A stretch of 64,000 nucleotides of DNA from Chlorokybus atmophyticus (lineage: Eukaryota; Streptophyta; Chlorokybophyceae; Chlorokybales; Chlorokybaceae): contig RHPI01000671.1 in NCBI GenBank assembly GCA_009103225.1, positions 303,483-367,482 on the forward strand, in the 5' to 3' direction. Below the pieces are notes generated by a model, which searched no databases, was not told where the DNA came from, and worked only from the letters and a program-made list of their open reading frames with translations. The translations under genes were made by a program, and so were the position numbers. Position 1 is the first letter of the stretch. Every line of letters begins with the position of its first letter. Shown here piece after piece: positions 55,101 through 64,000 of this stretch.

Positions 55101-55277
55101 TAGAAGCCCAACCGTCGGTTAGGGCCTTCCCAGGTGTGGAGAAACCTCAGTTGGTAGTAGAAAGGCCACATCAGGTATGAAGGAACACAGCAGCGTCGCT
55201 GACCAGACAGAAACTGATGACATAGAGAAGCAGGTTGTATGTATAATGCTTACAACACATGTACACGCGAATGCACG
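52185..55277. other. Intergenic, no gene supported
   Basis: A proline/serine-rich plus-strand open frame (52126-52570) overlaps the ORMDL 5' end and is probably promoter or UTR. From 53150 to 54130 the sequence is AT-rich and empty. No RNA gene recognised. Confidence 0.5.
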
Positions 55278-55807
55278 TCACGCATCGCGAACGCTGGTTG
55301 CTGCTGGTGCTTCGCTGTTGACCATCCATGGAATGCCGAAGCGGTCGGTGAACATGCCGAAGCGCTGCGCCCAGAACGTTGGTGCGAGCGGCATGGTTAC
55401 GTTCCCGCCCTCGCTCAGCGCCTGAAACAGCTTCTCCGCCTCCTCAGCCTTGTCCACGCTAAGGTTGACACAAAACCCTTGGGGCTTCTTGTAGTAGGAG
55501 GGCGGGGCATCGGCGCCCATCAGGACAGTGTCATTCCCTATGATCAGCGTTGCATGCATGATCTTGCTCTCCCACTCAGGGGGCACCTGGGTGCAAGCAG
55601 TGGATGGCTGTGTTATTCTTTGTTGGCAACAAGGTAGGCAGCGATGTGGCTGAGAGAATGCGTAGTGTCGTCAACAATCAGTACCTGAGTATCAGCGGGT
55701 GCGCTCTTATGGGTCGTGAGGGTGGCTTTGCCCCCCAGGCAGCGCTCGTAGAACTTGAAGGCTGCTGCGCAATCACCGGCGAAGCGGAGGTACGCCACAA
55801 TCTTCAT
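55278..55807 (-). CDS. PhnB-like VOC (glyoxalase/bleomycin-resistance fold) protein
   Basis: Two exons (minus strand), 55807-55685 and 55586-55278, joined in phase 0 (GT-AG), give 143 residues. The PhnB-type pattern is complete: YLRFAGDCAAAFKFYERCLG at the N-terminus, VPPEWESKIMHATLIIGND, LMGADAPPSYYKKPQGF, AEKLFQALSEGGNVTMPL, and FWAQRFGMFTDRFGIPWMVN at the end. These are small paired beta-alpha-beta-beta-beta metal-binding folds; the substrate of this subgroup is usually unknown. The resemblance to bacterial proteins is strong along the whole length, but the spliceosomal intron shows it is established in this nuclear genome. Bacterial origin by transfer is possible, not shown. Confidence 0.9.
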
Positions 55808-57292
55808 TTTCTCACTTCCCTTGCGTCACAAGTTGTGTGCGAAAGTCAAGAGAGATGACAGAAGCATGTTGGTGTGCACTACGCAACTTGACTGACGGAA
55901 ACAAACAGATCAACTGCACGATGGTTTTAAAGAGGCTTAGCGGTACACGTCACACCAACTTGATCTTGTAGATGGCTGTCACAGGTGCGCTGCTTGAAAG
56001 CCACAAGTGTGGTTGTGTGTGATAGCTTACATTATGACAGCTGACCCACAGGTGTCCGTGCTGCATGCCTTGCAAGCATTGTCGTTGACGGTGCGTGCAG
56101 TGCAAAATCACAGCTGTGGGGTTGTGTTGCGTTTCCGGCGTGGTGGACAGTCGACTTGGAAACCGTTTACAAGTGGTTGTTTCATGATTCCATAAAACAA
56201 CGTAACAGCATGTTCACATATAGCTAGCTGTTGTAGCGCCACTACCCATGCAACTCGCCTCAGTATGACTGCGTGTAAACGTTACCCCGCAGGTTGCAAC
56301 CATGCACAGCTCGCGAACACCAAGCACATAAGAGCACACATCAAGAGTGCAGTACCCAGCATTGATTACCGGACCCAAACATTCAAGTTTGCAAGCGACA
56401 CACTCACCAGCACAGAAGCACACGGCGGCCGCCAAACCCTGCTTGTGTATACAGTTGCTCAGCAGCTTCGTACAGCAAAGGAAAGCACCAGCTCGCAAGC
56501 CTCGCTGCGCCCTTTTGCCGCCGACGCCGCCAGCGCTGCGGCCAGCATCACCTTCCCCCTAATGAATAATGTCCACCTCGTCGCCCACCGCCTCCCCAGC
56601 CACGACGTCAACGAGGGCGCTGACACGGACGTCACGTCACATGTCACCGCTTGATGTCAGCGCTTTGTTGGTGGAAGCTGACAGTGTATACGTAGCAGCC
56701 GCCAAGTGTTGATGGGGACATGTGCTGTGCCTGGTGCCATCCATCCATCAGTCAGTCAGCGTGGTGAATTTGGTATTACCTCAAAGCAGTAGTTAGTTGG
56801 GGATGATTGGTGCGTCCGCCCACCCCTGCTGCTTGCATTTGAAAAGAGGGTGCCCCCCAACCAGCGCAGGTAGGTGGCTGAAGTGCTGCTGCAAGTTGAG
56901 TGCATGCACGCAACCGTGCATTGTGCATGCATGCTAGCAGCACAATGTACTTGGCTGACTCCGGCGAATTGCATTGTGCTGCTAGCATTCAGGCAACGCT
57001 GCGTCTCACACATGCACTAGGTATCCAGTATCGTCACATTTGCATACACAAGCTCAGCTGAAGCCCACATGTACACACCATCTCTGCATACAACCAGGAA
57101 TTGCTAGTGATGATGCATGTGTATGTTTGCGCCAGCTCATGCACGTCGTTTTCACAATATACGACGCTGCACCCATGAGTCTAGCAGGGCACATAGACAA
57201 CAAACAGCAATAAAAAGCTTAATATCAACGCTGCAACCAACTCGATGTCTACTCAAATTGATGCATGTGGTATCTACCCCGTGTCACTTAAC
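55808..57292. other. Intergenic, no gene supported
   Basis: About 1.5 kb. An open frame at 56265-56654 (plus) with an alanine-rich end (ADAASAAASITFPLMNN) might be a terminal exon, but I could not connect it or recognise a family. Confidence 0.4.
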
Positions 57293-59570
57293 TCACACCA
57301 CGTTCAGCATTGCGTCCAGTCGCGGCGAGTCTCTAATGCGTTGGCTGACTGAGTTGGACAGTGGCTCTGTTGGCTTGTCAATGTACTGGTGCAGCTCATC
57401 AAAGCAAATTCCGTTGTTGCCAACTTGCGTCTTACCAGCCGACACGTACGTGTAGATGGAATTGTAGGTGTCAAACCAGGAGTAGTATCAACTTGACGAC
57501 TCACGCCCACGCCTTGCGCCTCGCACAGTGCGAGCATGGTGAGGGGTTAGGTGACTTGCGCACAGTGGATGAAGATGTGTACCCAAATTCGGTGTTTGTC
57601 AAGTAACCTCCCCAGTTTTGCTTATAATAAGAGCTTTGCTCGACCCATGTGCACAAGTACAGGGGGGGCCACTCCCGTACGCGCAAGTGGTTGTTACCGT
57701 TGCACTTTGTGCCTGAAAGGCACATGTAAAGGGCAACGGTAACAACCACTTGCGAGTCGGTGTGAAGTTACACATGTCGTCTACACAATATGCCACGGTG
57801 ATAGTGTTGCCATGCACGCACTGCGTATGATGTTTGGCGAGTCTGGACCATTCAAGAACTCGTACCCATCCACTTCGCGGTAGGCGTTGCTAACGACTGT
57901 TGTTGTAACGGTTCCCAGCGAAGTCTGCAGTGACAAATTTTCGCATGTGGGTGATGACAATGGTAAGGCTTACCAACATGCATGTGGGAACTAAAGCACG
58001 CACGTTGGTGATGCCGACGTTGGTGATGCCGAACCTTCGAACTGGCTACAAAAAGGCCGTGAGTCAGTGTGGTAGTAGTAGACGAGCCTGTGGGTTCTGG
58101 GTTCAGGCGAGAGGTGTTCACCAACTCCAAGCCGTGTGTGGCTTGTGCAAGCGACACTGTGCCCGTAACAGCCACAACGCCATATGCAATGTACAGATGC
58201 AACTTGGCATCCACCTGCTCCACGTCGAGTGCAGATAACCGATTGTTGCATATGACTGATCAGCCTGTAATACCACAGAAGGAAGAGGTTGTGCAGTAAA
58301 ATGTGCACTACATTAAGTTCTTTCCTCACCTTGTATCCGCCATTAAGTTGCGGATTGTTACTGGCCTGGTCTGGATAACGTTTCTGTAGCAAGGAAGGCG
58401 GTGATGTAGTTGATTCCATGGTTGAGTACGCCAACAAATGGCATTATATCGACTTCCAAACCTTCATCATAAATGCAGGGCTGTCAAAGTCCACGTGGTA
58501 AGTCGTGCTGTACGCCACGCCGGCAACGCTCACGTCCAACAAGATGTGCACAGCGAAGGGTGCGTGTTTGACAGATGCGTAGATGTGGGGATACAACAGC
58601 TTGGCCTGAAAATGGCAAGCAGGCAATGACCCCCAACCCACCCACCTTGTAGCCACACGCCGGAAGTGATGGGATCTGCGGCTAGTGTCTGTTCCGCGGT
58701 GTTGCGCGCGCACTTCACTGGTACGTTGACGCCCGTCCACGCGCGGCCAGTCTGTGCCGACTCCCCCGTAACACGAGGTGATTGGGTAGAATTACTAACT
58801 AGTGGATGTGCATGAACTGCGGCGACGCCTTTGTGAAGGAGTGACGTGCCAGCAACACTGTGCATGACGGTGTTGGAAGTGGTGTGGAGGGCGCAGGCCT
58901 TGTCACGTACCACTCCTGCGTTCGAGTGAAGGTGCAGAGGTAAAGACAACCTAGCATAGGCCCTAGTGCTGAGCATCAGAGACTTGTGTACTACCTACTA
59001 GTAGTAGCAGCAGCACGTGCTGATGCTGGTCACCACAGTGGAGTGGTAGCATCAGCACGGTGCAGCACGCTCCGACCTTGTTTATCAGCAGCATTGTAGT
59101 ATTGCTAAGTTGACAGCTACGACAGCTGCAACGATGACGATAACGATCGCACAACAGTCTTGACAACAACAGCTGCAGTCCTTGCAGCAACAGCAACAGC
59201 AACGTGGCGGTGGCCGTTGCTGATGGCTGTTGTGGTTGTTCCTACAACCACAACAGCCACCGTTACCACCACAACAGCAACCAACACAGAAGTAAAGAGA
59301 AACAGCGACACCATGTCCAACCTGAGCAACAGCTGCAACAACAACAACAACAGCAACGGCAACGACAACAGCAGGACTGCACTGAAGGACCTGTGGCCTG
59401 GCACTAATACACGCCTTCTGGAATGTTGGGTCCGTGTCAGGGTTGGGCCACGCATCGGTGTTGCAGGGGGTCTCGCCTTCAGCCATCGCCTGTGTTGCAG
59501 AAGCCGCCAGAAGCAGCAGCAGCGAACACCACAACGAGACGACGACCTGGCCGCTTGCACGCTTTGCCAT
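57293..59570 (-). CDS. Peptide N-glycanase A-like secreted amidase (copy 1)
   Basis: Likely removes N-glycans from peptides in the secretory or acid compartment (PNGase A family, PF12222 type). The start at 59570 gives a signal peptide (KRASGQ then a Leu-rich core), then CNTDAWPNPDTDP. Later exons carry family landmarks: CTVLLARHSFTKASP, ITSGVWLQG, PFAVHILLDVSVAGVAYS, FDSPAFMMKVWKSI, VDAKLHLYIAYG, VTTTVVSNAYREVDGYEFLN, then FDTYNSIYTYVSAGKTQVGN up to TGA 57295-57293. I could not fix every exon boundary; the segment 58880-58690 seems to change frame. A 22-bp inverted repeat interrupts the 3' coding part (57682-57754). Homologous to the gene at 61293 in opposite orientation. The intron near 59150-59370 is rich in CAA/CAG. 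Confidence 0.65.
57682..57754. repeat. 22-bp perfect inverted repeat within a longer hairpin, in PNGase A copy 1
   Basis: Arms 57682-57703 and 57733-57754. The inner part (GTGCCT-GAA-AGGCAC) also pairs, so almost the whole 73-bp segment folds. It sits in the 3' coding region of the minus-strand gene. Confidence 0.95.
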
Positions 59571-60150
59571 GGCCGCCTTCAGCAGCACCCAACAAATGTG
59601 CTGTTGTGTGCAATGCAGCAGCTGAGGGACTGTGTTCTGTAGATTCCAGGCATGCGCACGCTGGTGGCATCAGCCAGAGAGGGCTTTACATGTGTGCACC
59701 GCTCACGCCTCCCCAAGACGCACACACCGCAAAAGCCCTGTTCACACCTGCAAGTTGTCCTCTACAAATGCGTACTGCACATCCGTGCAACTGAGTGCTT
59801 GTCACACATGTGTGTACCCCTCCTGACTTATTACACCAGGTGCATGAACAACTACAACGGGTATGACATGACAGTACAGCAAGAATCTGAGCTACTCATG
59901 ATGCTATACATGGTGGTCTGTGTATGTGACGTGACATGCATAATGGGAGCACGTTAAGAAGCAAGCGTGCTCGCCACACAAAGGCATCCAGTCTACAACT
60001 GGGCTGTCACTGTCATTGCTTGACGTATGGCTACTGACCCAGAGTACAACGGTAAGTATGACGTAGTAGTTGCAGGTCTAAACGCTGTACAATGTAGCAC
60101 TCAGCGTGCACTTGCCGATGTGCACGCTGCGTTCCCTGCGCAATTGTGTG

Positions 60151-60815
<665 letters not shown>

Positions 60816-61292
60816 CAACAGCAACGCGGTTTTTATACACTTTTTTGAACAGGCTGTCACGTCAGGCACCGTAAGTAGCTGCGTGTCATGTCACATCGCG
60901 CAGCAGCATTAACCCATCGGGTCTAGTCAACTGAGAATACGGTATGAACCGTGGGCGTTGTGCTAAAAACATAAAGAAGTCAACTGCGAGCCTACTTTGT
61001 CAGGCAATAAGGACATGCTGCCAGTAGACAGCTGTCTTAGGCAACTCCTGACCGTTCAACAGTTGCCAAACGGGGATTGTCTGCAGCGGCAGTGTAGTGA
61101 GCATACCACACAATTTGATTGTGCGCCCAATCTGATGCTCAAGGTTGGAAACTGAGTGAGCATTCACTCGTGCAAGAAAGTGTCCAGGGGAAGGTTCAGG
61201 TGTGATATATGCATACAAACAGCACTCTGCGGCTAATGAGCGACAGTGTATGTAGGACACAGCTGCCGCTGCTGCGTGGCACATAGCGCGCT

Positions 61293-61549
61293 ATGGTGAA
61301 GCGTGCAAGCGGCCAGCTGATCATGATGGAGGTGTTGCTGCTATGGTGGTCGCTGCTGCTGCTTCTGGCGACAAGTACTGCTGCACGCCCGCAAACGCCC
61401 CCTTCAACACCGATGCGTGGCCGGACCCGGACCCGGACCCGGACTTCCACAAGGCAAGTTGCCAAGTTGGTCCAGCTACTCAACTTACCTCCCACACATT
61501 CGGGCACCTGTCTCTGCAATTGGAGTGTTGTGGTGGTTGTCGTTGTGGC

Positions 61550-61580
<31 letters not shown>

Positions 61581-63744
61581 GGTGTCGCTGCAACACATTG
61601 CAGCTGTCACTGCCGTTGTCACTGCCGTTGTCGTGATGATAATCGCCTTCGTTGCTGTTGCGTTAGACGTTGTTGGGTTATCAACACCTGCTTTCAGCAA
61701 CAAGAACATGCCATCATCAAACACCAAGAATCTGCGTGCTTGTGTGATGTCCAGCAGCACTGCGTATACTTGCATCTGACCTGCATCTGCACCTTTTCCA
61801 AGCACGTGCAGGATTGTACTTGACGAGACCTGCGCCTTCCACACCACTTCCAACACTGTCATGCACAGTGTTGCTTGCGCGTCACTCCTTTACAAAAGCG
61901 TCGCCCCACTTCACGCACACCTACTCCTACCCACGCACCTCTGCTTGTACAGGAGTTGGCACAGACTGGGCACGCGTGCAGTACGCCTTCAACACAGCAG
62001 ACCAGAGGTTTGCTACAGACCCAAATCACTCTCGGCGTGTGGCTGCAAGGTGGGTGAGATGTTGTTTGTGATCACCGTGTACGCATGAATGAAATCACTT
62101 GTGTGAGCAGGTGTGGACATCTTGTCGGTGTCGGACCTTGCTGCTACGGTCAAACCAATCGATCGACAGAAGTATCCGCCACTGGACCCAATAGACAACA
62201 AGTATTGGTATGACGACATTTACCAGCGACATCACACAGGTGGCTATGCATTCAGATACAGATACAGATCTACCTAAACTAATCACCGCACCAGAACAAG
62301 TTAATACTATCAACCTACCGTTGCAGTATTCCACTTTGCTGAAGCGAAGGGGTGAGTTGCGCTTGTACGCCGAGTTCCCCGTCACTCGCAACGTCACGTA
62401 CAACGCGACGGTGTCTGCCACCTTCTTTGCCTCATCTCCGCAGCACCCCGAACCAGTGGCAGCTCACAACATAATAGCCGTATCGCTGTGGCATACAGTC
62501 TCTGCCGCGTGTGATTGTGACCAACGCGACCGTCATTAAACCGTCCCCGTCGGTGATGGTGGTGACACCTACCAACGTACGCAAGGCTGTTCTTGAAGTA
62601 TATACATGATGTATCTGTGTATCACAATGACCGTTGAGTGAGTTGACATCAGCATGCTAGTGACTGCCAGTCAGTAATACATCTTTCTTGTTTTGGTTCT
62701 TTTCTTCCTTTTTCTTCTTTATTTACCCCTCCTTTTATCTTCCTTCTCTCTGTCAGGCGAAGTTGGTGTATCGTGCAGGCAGTTAATACTCTGACTACGT
62801 GAAACAAACTCCCTTTGCTGTGCACATCTTGTCGGATGAGAGAAGAGTGGCCGGTGTCGCGTACGGCGTGAGCGAGAGCGTGGACCCAGTAGCCCAGCTT
62901 CTATACTGAAGGGGTTCGAGATTGACACAACGCCCTTTGTTGGAGTAATTAATGATGGAATGAGCCACAGCGTAGCCTTCCTCGCCAAAGAGAAATACCT
63001 GGACACGCCTAATGACGATTCTTTTGCTGGCGGTTACAAAATAAGGATAAAAACAGTCACTGATTTCCTTCCCTTCCTTTGTTTGGTGGTGCTGCTTATT
63101 CTTTGATTGTCATGCACAGAACAAAATGGCTGATTACCTGTCATGTGCTGTGCAGGTGGATGCTAACTTGCATCTGTATCATGATTTTGGCGTCGTAGTA
63201 ATGTGACGGGGAAAGTGGTATGCGCGCGTGCAACATTAGGTTTGGAGTTGGTGAACACCTCTCATGTCCAAGTCCCCAGCAGCTTTGGCAGTCTCTTTAT
63301 TACTCATAGCCTTTATGTTGGCAACTGCTGTTGTTATGTTGTGTTGCAGACGTCATGTGGATCTATCACAACAGTAGTAGTTGCCAACAAATCTTATCGT
63401 GAGGTTAATGAGAATGACTTCAAGAACGGTCCAGAGACTTGCTTCACATCATACAGCGTGCGTGTGTGCATGTTAACAAGACTTACAATCTCACTGTTAT
63501 ATGGAGTACTAAAATAACATCCTGCATGCCTCAGGTTCAAAACACAACGAAAATTATCACGCATGCGTACGGGCGAGCTAAACCCGCGTATACGCAAATT
63601 AACACTTATACATGGGGTGAGCAAAGCTTCAACTATCATCAATACTTCTATAGAAACTACCATGATGAGTTCTTTGAATACGCGTCTTCGAGCACCAAGC
63701 GCAAGACACCCCACATCAACATGCTGGCACAGTATGACTCGTAG
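61293..63744 (+). pseudogene. PNGase A-like gene copy 2, probably frameshifted
   Basis: Same family as 57293-59570, in head-to-head orientation. It begins MVKRASGQ plus a Leu-rich signal peptide, but the conserved NTDAWPDPDPDPDFHK follows in another frame, so an indel lies near 61370-61400. Exon 1 ends in a GC donor (AAG then gcaagt at 61454). Later blocks: CTVLLARHSFTKASPHFTHT and GVGTDWARVQYAFNTADQ (about 61840-62010), GVWLQG, YPPLDPIDNKYW, EFPVTRNVTYNATVSATFF, FEIDTTPFVGVINDGMSHS (about 62915), GGYKIRIKTVTDFL, VDANLHLYHDFG and SYREVNENDFKNGPE. A second break occurs near 63201, where two extra bases relative to copy 1 create TGA (ATGTGACG). The GTCGTTGTGG/TTG-rich intron 1 resembles copy 1's intron. 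Either a young pseudogene or sequencing indels. Confidence 0.6.
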
Positions 63745-63974
63745 GGTGTAAGTGTAGTGTAGACACAACAAGCTACTACGATCGTCCATCATATACTTTC
63801 AAGTTCAACTACACATACGCGGCTGCCACCAATGCAACCTGCTACTGAGAGTGGTAAGAGTACTCTGTGTCCACAGATGGTAATGTGGATTATGAAGCAC
63901 GCAGTGACTCGACGCAATGCCAACATGTGTATGGGTGAACACTTGTACACTTACGTCACCTTCTTGATGGGAGG

Positions 63975-64000
63975 AAAAAAAAAAAAAAAAAAAAAAAAAA
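63975..64000. repeat. Poly-A run at window end
   Basis: Twenty-six consecutive A residues end the window. No gene context ties it to a transcript end. Confidence 0.9.

Noticed and set aside
56265-56654. Open frame with alanine-rich end, possibly a last exon
   Set aside because: No upstream exon or protein family could be tied to it.
63975-64000. Poly-A as a mature transcript tail or retrogene end
   Set aside because: No coding sequence or retroelement adjoins it. It may simply be a homopolymer or contig edge.

Overview
This is a nuclear genome segment from a photosynthetic eukaryote, most likely a green alga. The main reasons are a plastid PAP/fibrillin gene with a transit-peptide-like leader, plant-type ORMDL and ATG13 proteins, and genes broken by many short spliceosomal introns. 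I could join exons in frame across nearly all of them. Most introns are GT-AG, but several are GC-AG. The species cannot be named from the sequence alone.

Layout. 0.4-2.7 kb: a WD40 protein (+), cut by the left edge. 2.8-5.8 kb: a secretory-type aminoacylase-1 (-), divergent from a PAP/fibrillin gene (+, 5.9-7.2 kb) across an 84-bp gap. 7.5-13.8 kb: a large membrane protein (-) with a Calx-beta domain, a six-helix channel-like core and a long unrecognised C-terminal region. 15.0-16.0 kb: ARL5-type GTPase (+). 17.5-21.4 kb: autophagy protein ATG13 (+). 23.4-26.6 kb: actin-interacting protein 1/WDR1 (+). 28.3-31.6 kb: CMGC (MAPK/CDK-like) kinase (-).

From 32 to 50 kb the window is repeat-rich. 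It holds a tandem 112-bp duplication, a 268-bp tandem repeat and several near-perfect hairpins. It also holds an apparently intact, intron-bearing Crypton-type tyrosine recombinase (36.2-39.2 kb, -), a hairpin-forming CAA/TTG array next to its start codon, a decayed Helitron (41.9-44 kb, -) and a long GA array.

From 50.6 kb genes resume: ORMDL (-, 50.6-52.2 kb), a PhnB-like VOC protein (-, 55.3-55.8 kb), and two head-to-head peptide N-glycanase A (PNGase A)-like genes (57.3-59.6 kb, -, and 61.3-63.7 kb, +) around a 0.66-kb GA tract. The second copy is frameshifted. The window ends in a 26-A run.

The genes are mostly independent housekeeping functions: autophagy initiation, actin turnover, Golgi GTPase traffic, sphingolipid control, plastid lipid bodies and N-glycan removal. 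The strongest lead for something new is the intron-rich, catalytically complete Crypton recombinase. The channel-like Calx-beta protein with an unfamiliar C-terminus is second.
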